Assembly: GCA_021776335.1 (NCBI GenBank)
Contig: JAJFGB010000007.1
Location: 434,001 to 498,000 of the forward strand
Length of the DNA stretch: 64,000 nucleotides
Direction of reading: 5' to 3'
DNA from: Hyphococcus sp.
GTDB taxonomy: Bacteria > Pseudomonadota > Alphaproteobacteria > Caulobacterales > Parvularculaceae
A program made the translations under genes and the position numbers. The notes below the pieces were generated by a model. It was given only the letters and a program-made list of their open reading frames with translations. It was not told where the DNA came from and did not search any database. This document shows positions 1-8,439 of this stretch, in pieces. How positions within the stretch are numbered: position 1 is the stretch's first letter; every line of letters begins with the position of its first letter.

Positions 1-1911
1 CTGAGCGGCGCCGCGATTACAGTTTATGGCGATGGCAGCCAGACCAGATCATTTTGTTACGTCGACGATATGATTGAGGGCCTGGTTCGCTTGATGAACG
101 TTCCGGGTGGGCGTCACGGCCCTGTCAATCTCGGCAACCCCTCCGAATTCACGGTCAGTGAACTGGCCGAGTTAATGATCGAAAAAACGGGCTCCACATC
201 CGAGCTCAGATTTGTGGATTTGCCTGAGGATGACCCGAAAATCAGGCAGCCCGATATCGATAAAGCAATACGCGTCCTGGAATGGGCGCCATCAGTTGAG
301 TTGTCAGAAGGTTTGGATCGAATGATAAAGTGGTACCGTTCAGATGCCGAGGGCGAGGCGACAAACGTCGCGTTCATGGCAGATCATGTCAAAGAAGTTT
401 CACCTGCGCCTGTTTCCACGGATATCGGGGAACATGACGCCAAGCCCATCCGTTTGAACCAGCGACCCGGTTCGAAAACGGTGGCGATTATTGGCGGCGG
501 GCCGGCTGGCCTTACTGCAGCGTATGAGCTGCAAAAGCACAGCACCGAACATGTGCCGGTCGTCCTGGAAGGCGGCGATCTGGTAGGCGGGATTGCGCGA
601 ACAGAAAGCTATAAAGGCTTTCGATTTGACATTGGCGGGCACCGGTTCTTCACCAAAGTGACGGAAGTCGAGAGCCTGTGGCGTGAAGTTCTTGGTGATG
701 ATTTCATCCGCAGACCACGCAAGAGTCGGATTTATTATCAGGGCCGGTATTACGATTACCCGCTCAAAATCTTTAATGCATTGGGCAATATGGGTCCCTT
801 TGAAGCGGTTCGTATTGGCCTCAGCTATCTCAAATGGCAAATCTTCCCGGGCAAGGTTGAGGACAATCTTGAACAATGGGTGACGAACCGTTTTGGCGGC
901 CGTTTGTTCCTTCATTTCTTCAAGACCTATACGGAAAAAGTATGGGGCTTGCCTTGCACGGAAATTCGGGCCGATTGGGCAGCACAACGCATCAAGAACC
1001 TGTCGCTGACCAAGGCTGTTTGGCACGCGCTTACCGGCGCCAATGATACGACGAGCCTGATTGAGGAATTTGAGTATCCAAGGCTTGGTCCTGGCATGAT
1101 GTGGGAAAAATTCCGTGAGGCCATCCGGTCAAATGGCGGCACCGTAAGAATGCGGAGCATGGTTCAGCGGGTTTTCCGAGAAGGTAATAGAATTACCGAA
1201 ATTGAGGTGCGTCAGTCGCTGAATGATCAGGATGATACTTATCGCCTGAAAGCGGATGATTTCATCTCGACAATGCCGATCAATGAATTGGTTGCCTGTA
1301 TGGAACCCGCGCCGCCGGCCGAAGTGGTCGAAGCTGCGAAAAAACTGAAATATCGTGACTTCCTGATCGTGACGCTCATCCTCGATCACGCCGATCCATT
1401 TGACGATAACTGGATTTATATCCACAGCCCGGACGTTCAGGTTGGACGGATTCAAAACTTCCGCGCCTGGTCCCCGGAGATGGTGCCGGCGCCTGACAAA
1501 GCCAGCATCGGCATGGAATATTTTTGCCATGAGGGCGATGGCCTTTGGGAGAGCAACGACGACGATCTGATCAAGCAAGCCGCTGCGGAACTTGAAAAGC
1601 TGGGTCTTGCCGATGCTGCGACTGTCATCGACGGCGCCGTTATCCGCCAGCGCAAAGCCTATCCTGTCTATGATGGCGAATATCAAGCAGCGCTCGACGT
1701 GATCAAGGAATGGGTCCTTAGTCTTGAAAATTTCCAGACCGTCGGACGCAATGGCATGCATCGTTACAATAATCAGGATCATTCGATGCTGACGGCGATG
1801 CTGGCAACGCGCAATATTCTCGGCGAAGATCACGACATCTGGAATGTCAATGTTGAGCGGTCGTATCACGAAGAATTCACGACTGAAAAGAAAACAATCG
1901 AAGCCGCCTAG
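1..1911 (+). CDS. Epimerase (C-terminal part) fused to FAD-dependent oxidoreductase, 5'-partial
   Basis: The frame is open from the first base, so the gene begins outside the window. Codons 1-120 read as the C-terminal part of a UDP-glucuronate decarboxylase-type SDR (SFCYVDDMIEGL, then VNLGNP). After a linker, codons 163-636 form an FAD oxidoreductase with the dinucleotide motif GGGPAG at 165-170 and the GGHRFF motif seen in protoporphyrinogen-oxidase or UDP-galactopyranose-mutase-like proteins of polysaccharide loci. No stop separates the two parts, so this is a real fusion. The following glycosyltransferase supports a role in sugar-nucleotide or exopolysaccharide synthesis. An internal ATG at 376 could give a separate oxidoreductase. 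The substrate is unknown. Confidence 0.8.
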   Translation: MSGAAITVYGDGSQTRSFCYVDDMIEGLVRLMNVPGGRHGPVNLGNPSEFTVSELAELMIEKTGSTSELRFVDLPEDDPKIRQPDIDKAIRVLEWAPSVELSEGLDRMIKWYRSDAEGEATNVAFMADHVKEVSPAPVSTDIGEHDAKPIRLNQRPGSKTVAIIGGGPAGLTAAYELQKHSTEHVPVVLEGGDLVGGIARTESYKGFRFDIGGHRFFTKVTEVESLWREVLGDDFIRRPRKSRIYYQGRYYDYPLKIFNALGNMGPFEAVRIGLSYLKWQIFPGKVEDNLEQWVTNRFGGRLFLHFFKTYTEKVWGLPCTEIRADWAAQRIKNLSLTKAVWHALTGANDTTSLIEEFEYPRLGPGMMWEKFREAIRSNGGTVRMRSMVQRVFREGNRITEIEVRQSLNDQDDTYRLKADDFISTMPINELVACMEPAPPAEVVEAAKKLKYRDFLIVTLILDHADPFDDNWIYIHSPDVQVGRIQNFRAWSPEMVPAPDKASIGMEYFCHEGDGLWESNDDDLIKQAAAELEKLGLADAATVIDGAVIRQRKAYPVYDGEYQAALDVIKEWVLSLENFQTVGRNGMHRYNNQDHSMLTAMLATRNILGEDHDIWNVNVERSYHEEFTTEKKTIEAA

Positions 1912-1933
1912 GCGCGGCGCGGACGCTCAAAGC

Positions 1934-2971
1934 ATGAACAGTCAACAAAGACTCGCCGTCGTCATACCGGCATATAATGCCGGGACGACGCTCGAAGATT
2001 GCCTTTCCGGTATTGCGGCGTCAGACCGCAAGCCGGACGAGATTATTCTCTATAATGACGGCTCTACAGATAACACCGTCGACATTGCCAATCGCTACGG
2101 CGTTAAAGTCATTACCAATGACGGCGCGCCGAAAGGTCCGGCTGCAGGTCGTAACATTTGCGCTGAAAATACCGATGCGGAATTGTTGGTATTTATCGAT
2201 GCAGACGTGCAGGTGCATCAAAATTCCATTGGCGACCTGGAAACAGCGCTGTTGAGCGCGCCGGATATAGCTGCAGCTTTTGGTTCTTACGACGATGCGC
2301 CTCGGTCGCGGCGCATGGCGGCGCTATACGCTAATCTCCGGCACCATTTTTACCACCAGCACAGCGAGCGCGAAGCATCGACTTTCTGGTCCGGTTTTGG
2401 CGCCATAAAGCGTGATATTTTTCTGGCGCAAGAAGGTTACGACACGCGCTTTGTGCAGCCCAGCATAGAAGATGTCGAATTTGGTGTCCGTCTGCGCAAT
2501 GCCGGATATCGCATCCTGCTGACGCCCGAAGCCCAAGCAAAGCACTGTAAGGACTGGGGTCTCGTTCAACTGTGGCGGACCGACATTTTGATGCGCGCTT
2601 TGCCCTGGTCGAAGCTTATCGTGTCAGGAGAAACTGCGGGCGCTGATTTGAACGCATCAGCGCGTGAACGCATCACTGTCATATTCGCTCATTTGCTGTT
2701 GCTATCGGGGCTGCTGTCGATTTTTGCGCCGGTGTTGCTGTGGGTATTCCTCGCAAGCGCTGCAGTTTATACAGCGTTGAATCTGAGATTTTACAAATTA
2801 TTAGCGCGATGCGGTGGTGTTCGGCTTCTGCTGAGCGGGATAATGCTGCACTGGCTTTATCATATGTATGCATGCTCAGTTTTTGTTTTTGTCTTTCTGA
2901 CGCATCGCGGCGCCGGGAAAAAAGCCTCTGTTGTTGTGCAGAGCACGAAAACAGAGAGCCAGGCCAGCTAG
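1934..2971 (+). CDS. Family 2 glycosyltransferase with C-terminal membrane segment
   Basis: This 345-residue protein has the GT-A fold signatures of family 2: VVIPAYNAG at the N-terminus, DGSTDNT, the DxD motif in FIDADVQV and the acidic pair in SIEDVEFG. About 60 hydrophobic residues near the C-terminus suggest two or three membrane helices. It probably transfers a sugar from a nucleotide donor to a lipid-linked or cell-surface acceptor on the cytoplasmic face. The frame is open upstream to 1844, but that start would overlap the previous gene by 68 bases, so the ATG at 1934, 22 bases after the preceding stop, is preferred. It is likely co-transcribed with the epimerase-oxidoreductase fusion. 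Confidence 0.85.
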   Translation: MNSQQRLAVVIPAYNAGTTLEDCLSGIAASDRKPDEIILYNDGSTDNTVDIANRYGVKVITNDGAPKGPAAGRNICAENTDAELLVFIDADVQVHQNSIGDLETALLSAPDIAAAFGSYDDAPRSRRMAALYANLRHHFYHQHSEREASTFWSGFGAIKRDIFLAQEGYDTRFVQPSIEDVEFGVRLRNAGYRILLTPEAQAKHCKDWGLVQLWRTDILMRALPWSKLIVSGETAGADLNASARERITVIFAHLLLLSGLLSIFAPVLLWVFLASAAVYTALNLRFYKLLARCGGVRLLLSGIMLHWLYHMYACSVFVFVFLTHRGAGKKASVVVQSTKTESQAS

Positions 2972-3080
2972 GTCACGCGCTAATCCTCGAAAAATGTGAT
3001 TAGTCATATAACGCCGGTTTGCTTCATAAGAGGCGACCAAACCCGGCGCGATATCGCATTGCTGACCATGAGGCCTGGCC

Positions 3081-4325
3081 ATGATTACTGAACCCCTCAT
3101 TGTAATTGCACTTTGCATAGTTTTTTACGGCGCCTTTTCCGGGTGGCTGGCAAAAACGGTTATCTCGGCGCCGATGATTTTCATGCTGGCGGGCCTGGTC
3201 GCTGGCCAGGCCGGATTGGGCCTGTTTGAAATCTCCATCGAAAACGAAGTGCTGGAAGGGTTTGGTGAGTTAACGCTTGGATTCATCCTGTTTGCTGATG
3301 CGGCCGCCACCAACAGTCGCAAGCTTTTGAAAGAAAGTCGGATCCCGCAACGGCTGTTGCTCGTCTCTCTGCCGCTAACAATATTTTTTGGAACAGCCGT
3401 CGCGATCGGATTGTTTCCAAATCTTTCCTGGCAGGAATGTGCACTCATTGCAGCGATCCTTGCACCAACGGATGCAGCGCTTGGCTATGCGGTAGTGACC
3501 AGCAAAGATGTTCCGGAGCGCATTCGTCAGGGCATTCTTGTGGAATCCGGCTTAAATGACGGCCTGGCGCTGCCGGCGGTGCTGTTATTCGCCGCACTGG
3601 CGTTCAGCGCCATGTCCGAACAAGCGCACGGTCTCGGCTATTGGCTTGGCTTTGCTGCAAAACAAATAAGTATCGGTGCGATCGTCGGCATCATAACGGG
3701 CGGCGTTCTTGGCAAGCTCATTCATCACGCAGATGGAAAAGGCTGGATCAGTCATGATTTCCGCAACCTGACCTGTATTGGCGTGGCGATATTGACCCTG
3801 TTGCTCGCCGACCTTGTTGGCGGTAACGGATTTATAGCGGCCTTTGTTGGCGGGCTGGTGTTTGGCAGTTTTTGTCAACGGCGCGCGGGCTCTTTGACGA
3901 GTTTTGTTGAAGAAGAAGGCCAGCTTTTCAGTCTCATCATCTTTTTCTTCTTTGGCGCCGTCCTTTTGCCGGCCGCACTCGAACATTTCACGGGCTTTTG
4001 CGTTCTTTACGCACTTTCGAGCCTGACCGTTATCCGTATGGCGCCGACGGCAATTTCGTTGATCGGCCTTAATTTGAAACTGCCATCTCAATTATTCATG
4101 GGATGGTTCGGTCCCCGCGGACTTGCGTCGATTTTGTTCCTCCTGATTGCAGTAGAACATGATGATGTTGGGCGTTTGTCAGAAATTGAGGCGGTGGTTT
4201 ACGTCACGGTATTTTTAAGCGTCATTTTACATGGCGCTACGGCGTCGCCACTGTCACGGCTTTATGGCAAAAGCGCCGCTGCGAAAGCCGACAGCGTCGC
4301 TACCGCGGCGCCCAAAGCTGCTTAG
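3081..4325 (+). CDS. Cation:proton antiporter (CPA1/NhaP type)
   Basis: This is a polytopic membrane protein of 414 residues with about 11-12 hydrophobic segments. It carries the CPA1 hallmarks APTDAALG and ESGLNDGLALP, whose Asp residues take part in ion exchange. It should swap Na+ or K+ for protons across the inner membrane and so serve pH or salt homeostasis. The start ATG follows a 109-base gap after the glycosyltransferase, so it may have its own promoter. Its stop overlaps the stop of the convergent gene on the other strand by four bases. Ion specificity cannot be read from the sequence. Confidence 0.85.
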   Translation: MITEPLIVIALCIVFYGAFSGWLAKTVISAPMIFMLAGLVAGQAGLGLFEISIENEVLEGFGELTLGFILFADAAATNSRKLLKESRIPQRLLLVSLPLTIFFGTAVAIGLFPNLSWQECALIAAILAPTDAALGYAVVTSKDVPERIRQGILVESGLNDGLALPAVLLFAALAFSAMSEQAHGLGYWLGFAAKQISIGAIVGIITGGVLGKLIHHADGKGWISHDFRNLTCIGVAILTLLLADLVGGNGFIAAFVGGLVFGSFCQRRAGSLTSFVEEEGQLFSLIIFFFFGAVLLPAALEHFTGFCVLYALSSLTVIRMAPTAISLIGLNLKLPSQLFMGWFGPRGLASILFLLIAVEHDDVGRLSEIEAVVYVTVFLSVILHGATASPLSRLYGKSAAAKADSVATAAPKAA

Positions 4326-5125
4326 ATGCGTTGATAGTCGCCTGGATCGGCGCGGAACTGCAAGATATCGCCAACCCGGACGATCTCGCCTTGCGCAGTC
4401 ACTGGATCGGCGACGAGAGGCAGAATATCCATCGGCATCGGTCCCCCCTGTGCATCCGTCATCAGCAGCACTGATTCCCGTCCGTCACGTGTGCGCGCCC
4501 AGAAACTAGGCGGAATGCCGCCACGGATGCAAAGGCTTGCGCAGGCTTTATGAGTTTTGCCCAGGCTCGGCTTCATCACGCCAAAAAAGCACTTCGAGTC
4601 CATGATGGTTCCAGCGAGTTGCGCCTGGCCAAGGGACTCTGTTTCAGGCGCGCTTAGGGCTTGCGCATTTTCAACATTGGCGTCCAGAACTGAAAGCCAG
4701 TCGCCAAGGAAGAGCGGCACTTCAAGCATCTGCCGCTCTTTACGTTGAACAAGAACGCCGGATGCTTTCACAATCTGCCCTGTAACCTCACTGAGTGTCA
4801 GATCGGATGTACATTTTCCCTGGGCGACAACAAGAACCGTGCGCATGCCGAAAGGCGCCTTTGGATCCGCAAGCCGGATCATCGGATAGGGATGGTTTGC
4901 CAAAACACCCGTCACCTGATGCGTTGCATTGGTGAGCCAGGCGCCAGCGCCGGGGTCGTCAAGTTCGTTTGCGATCAGCCAGCTGGCGCCTGCGCTTGCC
5001 GCCAATCCGGCGGGCAGCGCCGCAAGCAGGAAACGCCTGTCGACGGACGGCGCTGGCGCCCAGCCGATAAACATCTCATCCGGATTTTTCTTTTGCGGAT
5101 CAATAATGCCGTTTGAAGCGGTCAT
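4322..5125 (-). CDS. Cysteine-motif protein with Tat-like signal, last gene of the Rieske operon
   Basis: This 267-residue protein is of unknown function. Residues about 26-52 hold a twin-arginine followed by a hydrophobic stretch (DRRFLLAALPAGLAASAG), suggesting Tat export or membrane anchoring after an unusually long cytoplasmic leader. The most conserved-looking block is DSKCFFGVMKP followed by KACASLCIRGGIPP, giving three cysteines spaced C-x13-C-x3-C that could bind metal, heme or a cluster. The ATG overlaps the stop of the Rieske-cytochrome gene (ATGA), so the two are translationally coupled. It may be a partner on the outer face of the membrane reductase; that is inference. Confidence 0.75.
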   Translation of the reverse strand: MTASNGIIDPQKKNPDEMFIGWAPAPSVDRRFLLAALPAGLAASAGASWLIANELDDPGAGAWLTNATHQVTGVLANHPYPMIRLADPKAPFGMRTVLVVAQGKCTSDLTLSEVTGQIVKASGVLVQRKERQMLEVPLFLGDWLSVLDANVENAQALSAPETESLGQAQLAGTIMDSKCFFGVMKPSLGKTHKACASLCIRGGIPPSFWARTRDGRESVLLMTDAQGGPMPMDILPLVADPVTAQGEIVRVGDILQFRADPGDYQRI

Positions 5126-6189
5126 CCCGATGGTGTTCCTTCCATGGATATGATCGCAGGGCTTGTCCGCGTTCCCGGTGGGTTAGGTTTTGGGTCAACG
5201 AAGACACGGTCGTTTTCTATTTTTACGTTGTAGGTAGCAATTTTTTCCGTAAAAGGCGGCGGCGATATGCCGTCATCAGGTCGATATTGCCAACCATGCC
5301 AGGGGCAGGTGATGCACCCGTCAATCACGCGTCCTTCTCCGAGGGGTCCGTTTTGATGACGACAGGCATTCGTCACCGCAGATATTTTATCGCCATAACG
5401 AAAGACTGCGACGCGATCGCCCTTGGGCAGCGGCGCGATGACGGCGCGCATATCGGGAATGTCCATCGGTGCACAAATATCGATCCAGCCCTTTGCTTTG
5501 AACAATTTCATGCCGTTATCGGCGCGCCATTCGCGAAGCCCGGCATAAAGATGCAGCCCGGACACCATGAGAAAGGCGCCGCCAGTCATAACTGGGTAGA
5601 GCATCGACTTTTCAGTCATCAACGCGCCGAGCACGATGTGCATCACAAGCAGCGCATAGGCGGGGTAAACCAGCATATGCAGCGCCTTCCAGACTGGCGC
5701 TGACAAATTGTTGAGCCAGAAATCATGACTTGTCGCCGCCATCACAAACAGAATGAGGAAAGCGACGAAACCCAGCGACTCAAATGGAAAGCCGGGAATG
5801 GAATCGTAAAGCGGATTGCTGATGAACAGGGAAACAAACGGGTTGAGTGGTCCACTTGAATGATACCACACAAGCGCCAGGCCGAAATGTGCTGATGCGA
5901 CGAGGAATGTCGTTACGCCGAGATGGCGCCGGTTATAGAGCACCGGCAACAAGCGCGGACTAAGACGCGCGAGCGGTCCGATGGCCAATATGATTGTCAG
6001 CATCGCGAATGCAGTGACGCCGAGTGCGCGAATAAGTAAAATGACAGGGTCGGCGACATGTCCGCTTGCCTGCGTCTGCAAGCCGATGGCCATAAAGACG
6101 GTGATGAAAACACCGACTGCCGCGACCGTGTAAAGATCATAGGCAATCTTGTTGCCGTTCCACTGGACCGCTTTGTATTGATGTCCCAT
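5122..6189 (-). CDS. Ferric-reductase-like membrane cytochrome fused to a Rieske [2Fe-2S] domain
   Basis: The first about 220 of 355 residues form six or so membrane helices of the ferric-reductase/MsrQ type. Histidines H101, H171 and H184 are candidate b-heme ligands, the last two with the typical 13-residue spacing. The C-terminal 120 residues are a Rieske domain with C276-x-H278 and C295-x2-H298, in CRHQNGPLGEG and CPWHGW. The protein can therefore move electrons between membrane heme and a [2Fe-2S] centre, probably linked to the quinone pool. The ATG overlaps the preceding stop by one base and the stop overlaps the next ATG. Direction of electron flow and partner are unknown. Confidence 0.85.
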   Translation of the reverse strand: MGHQYKAVQWNGNKIAYDLYTVAAVGVFITVFMAIGLQTQASGHVADPVILLIRALGVTAFAMLTIILAIGPLARLSPRLLPVLYNRRHLGVTTFLVASAHFGLALVWYHSSGPLNPFVSLFISNPLYDSIPGFPFESLGFVAFLILFVMAATSHDFWLNNLSAPVWKALHMLVYPAYALLVMHIVLGALMTEKSMLYPVMTGGAFLMVSGLHLYAGLREWRADNGMKLFKAKGWIDICAPMDIPDMRAVIAPLPKGDRVAVFRYGDKISAVTNACRHQNGPLGEGRVIDGCITCPWHGWQYRPDDGISPPPFTEKIATYNVKIENDRVFVDPKPNPPGTRTSPAIISMEGTPSG

Positions 6190-6362
6190 CAGTGCGCTTC
6201 CGATGCATCGCGCAACGTCTCAGAGACTGCCTCAACACCCGGCGGCAATTCCGTGAAGGGTGTTGCTGGGCGCATTTGCCAAAATACGAAGCCGACGACC
6301 GCAGTTATGGGCGCAATCAGCAGCCAAATAAGGAAATGAACCCTGCGATGCGGCCGTTTCAT
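6189..6362 (-). CDS. Small single-span membrane protein in the Rieske operon
   Basis: Translation from the ATG at 6362 gives 57 residues, MKRPHRRVHF onward, with one hydrophobic helix at about 9-30 (FLIWLLIAPITAVVGFVF) and an acidic tail of about 27 residues. The basic N-terminus suggests the tail lies in the periplasm. It overlaps both neighbours: its ATG overlaps the previous stop and its stop shares a base with the ATG of the Rieske-cytochrome gene, which strongly supports translation. It resembles the small accessory subunits found with membrane oxidoreductases. I do not recognise the family. Confidence 0.7.
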   Translation of the reverse strand: MKRPHRRVHFLIWLLIAPITAVVGFVFWQMRPATPFTELPPGVEAVSETLRDASEAH

Positions 6363-6604
6363 TTCGTTTCCTCAGTCGGCTGGTTTATTTTCTTTAGAGA
6401 AGCAAAACGCAAGATGATGAACGGCCATAAAGCGAGGCAGCCGAGAAAAATCATCGGCCGGAAAAAAGGGCTTGCGCCATTGGCGGCTTCGTCGATACGT
6501 GACACGCCAAAAGCGAGGAACAAAATGGCGACGATGGCGCCGATACCGAAATAAGCAGCAAGGAAAAATAGGAGCGTTTCGGTGATCGCTGTCACATCAG
6601 CCAT
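6359..6604 (-). CDS. Small two-helix membrane protein in the Rieske operon
   Basis: This protein has 81 residues from the ATG at 6604 (MADVTAITET); a longer start at 6631 would overlap the upstream gene by more and is less likely. It has two hydrophobic helices, about 8-32 and 52-68, and a basic C-terminus. It overlaps the Rieske-glutamate-synthase gene by eight bases and its stop overlaps the next ATG (ATGA). Together with the 57-residue neighbour it is probably an assembly or anchoring subunit for the Rieske redox proteins. No known family is recognised. Confidence 0.75.
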   Translation of the reverse strand: MADVTAITETLLFFLAAYFGIGAIVAILFLAFGVSRIDEAANGASPFFRPMIFLGCLALWPFIILRFASLKKINQPTEETK

Positions 6605-8222
6605 GGGATCCGCCCACGCCGCCGTAAGCAATGCCAGTCAGGGTCGCCATATCGGGTTTGAATGTCGTTAAATCGTCAGCAGTGAAATCGGCAAGTCGGT
6701 TATGACCGCAGGCGCGTGCGAGGATTTTCATCAGCTCTGTCGACGCGTCAAAGAAATTAGCAAGCTGTCGGGCTGATGCTTCTATTTTCAGGCGGGCGCG
6801 AAGGTTTTCTTTTTGTGTTGCGATGCCAACCGGGCAGTTATCGGTATGACAGGCGCGCATGCCGAGACAACCGATGGCTTGCATCGGCGCATTGGAAAGC
6901 GCGACAGCATCAGCACCGAGCGCCAGCGCTTTGGCGAAATCGGCGGGCTTGCGCAAACCGCCGGTTGCGATCAGCGAAACATTCCTCGCACCGCTCGCAT
7001 CAAGGTGCCGGCGTGCGCGCGCCAGCGCCGGGATTGTCGGCACAGAAATGTTATCCCGAAAAATCAGCGGCGCTGCGCCGGTGCCACCGCCGCGCCCATC
7101 AAGAATGATGTAATCAACGCCCAATTCCAGCGCGGCGTCGATATCCTTTTCGATGTGCTGCGCTGATAGTTTAAATCCGATAGGGATGCCGCCGGTGCGC
7201 TCGCGCACTTCGGTAGCGAAGTCGCGATATTGCGACACTTCCGTCCAGTCGGGAAAGCGCGCCGGTGAGATCGCGTCTTGACCCGGTTTGAGACCGCGCA
7301 CCTTGGCGATCTCATCTTTGACTTTCTTGCCCGGTAAATGGCCGCCGGTGCCGGTTTTCGCGCCTTGGCCGCCCTTGAAGTGAAATGCCGCAGATTCGCC
7401 TACCTTGTCCCACGAAAAGCCGAAACGGGCGGACGCCAGCTCATAGAAATAGCGGCTATTGGCGTGGCGCTCTTCATCAAGGGAACCGCCTTCACCGGCG
7501 CAGATGCCAGTACCGGCCATTTCCGCGCCTTTAGCGAGCGCGATTTTTGCTTCGCGTGAAAGGGCGCCAAAGCTCATGTCAGAAACAAACAGGGGAATTT
7601 TCAAGTGTAACGGTTTTCGGGCGCCGGGTCCGATCGTCACTCCCGTTTCAACCGGATCATCGTCAAGCAGCGGCACGCGATGAAGCTGCGCAGTCACAAA
7701 TTGAATATCGTCCCATGTGGGCACCTGGTCGCGCGGCACGCCCATGGCGTCTACGACACCATGGTGACCGGTTTTCGAAAGGCCGTCGCGGGCATAACCC
7801 TGGATCAGACCGACAAAAGGTTCCTCTGGCGCCGGATGCGTATCCGCATAAAGACCTTGATAGGCGTCGCGATTAAACGGTTGTGGATGATCAACCGCCC
7901 AGGCTTTCACTTCGTCTTTATCGACAAAGACTTTTCCGCCTTTTACTTGAGACGAAAATTTTTGAAGCGCTTCGCTGTTGTTATATTCGCTGACGCCCGT
8001 ATCGAGGCGGTAATCCCAATTGTGCACGCCGCAAATAAGGTTGTCTCCGTCAACATGACCATCGGCCAACAAGGCGCCGCGATGCAGGCACCGGCCATAT
8101 AAGACCGTGGCCTCTTTGCCGAAGCGCACAACAACAAGATCAACATCCGCAACCAGCGCATAGGCTGGTTTGCGGTCTTCAAGCTCCGCCCATTTGGCGA
8201 CGGCAACCCAGTTTCGCCCCAA
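6597..8222 (-). CDS. Rieske domain fused to FMN-binding glutamate-synthase domain
   Basis: The 541 residues begin with a Rieske domain (C45-x-H47 in CLHRG and C64-x2-H67 in ICGVHNW). From about 165 on they match the FMN-binding alpha-subunit domain of glutamate synthase, with GxGG-rich barrel loops and a Cx5Cx4C [3Fe-4S] motif at about 446-458 (CHTDNCPVG). The glutaminase domain of true GltB is absent. The enzyme is probably a flavin oxidoreductase fed by the Rieske centre, with an unknown substrate. The start is a TTG at 8222, supported by a GGGGAC ribosome site six bases upstream; no later start keeps the Rieske domain. It is the first gene of a five-gene overlapping operon. Confidence 0.88.
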   Translation of the reverse strand: MGRNWVAVAKWAELEDRKPAYALVADVDLVVVRFGKEATVLYGRCLHRGALLADGHVDGDNLICGVHNWDYRLDTGVSEYNNSEALQKFSSQVKGGKVFVDKDEVKAWAVDHPQPFNRDAYQGLYADTHPAPEEPFVGLIQGYARDGLSKTGHHGVVDAMGVPRDQVPTWDDIQFVTAQLHRVPLLDDDPVETGVTIGPGARKPLHLKIPLFVSDMSFGALSREAKIALAKGAEMAGTGICAGEGGSLDEERHANSRYFYELASARFGFSWDKVGESAAFHFKGGQGAKTGTGGHLPGKKVKDEIAKVRGLKPGQDAISPARFPDWTEVSQYRDFATEVRERTGGIPIGFKLSAQHIEKDIDAALELGVDYIILDGRGGGTGAAPLIFRDNISVPTIPALARARRHLDASGARNVSLIATGGLRKPADFAKALALGADAVALSNAPMQAIGCLGMRACHTDNCPVGIATQKENLRARLKIEASARQLANFFDASTELMKILARACGHNRLADFTADDLTTFKPDMATLTGIAYGGVGGSHG

Positions 8223-8439
8223 TTTTTGTCCCCTTACCCTGTCACTCGTTCCTATGGCCTAATCCACAGGTCGGAAAAGTGATTTGCGTGATTTTACTCA
8301 GCCCGCTCTAAACTGAAAAACACAAGTTCTAACATAGGCGTGATTGGGTAGCGTGATGAAATCACTTTTTTCAAGGCTGTTTGGCGGTAAGACAATCGCT
8401 CATAATAGCGGAAATCCTAATCTGACAGGGGAACCTAGC
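8223..8439. promoter_or_regulatory. Shared divergent promoter region of the Rieske cluster
   Basis: These 217 bases separate the two divergently transcribed Rieske-fusion genes and must hold both promoters. The stretch is AT-richer than the genes. A CCTATG/CATAGG pair about 80 bases apart is too short to call an operator. The ribosome site AGGGGA at 8427-8432 sits seven bases before the ATG at 8440. No clear -35/-10 pair could be fixed by eye. Confidence 0.5.

Noticed and set aside
1129-1869. 246-codon open frame opposite the FAD oxidoreductase
   Set aside because: It is a shadow of a well-supported gene with no start signal.
2980-3003. CTAATC/GATTAG inverted repeat as terminator after the glycosyltransferase
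   Set aside because: A six-base AT-rich stem with a 12-base loop and no T run is too weak.
8252-8338. CCTATG/CATAGG pair as operator in the Rieske divergent region
   Set aside because: Six-base arms about 80 bases apart are expected by chance.
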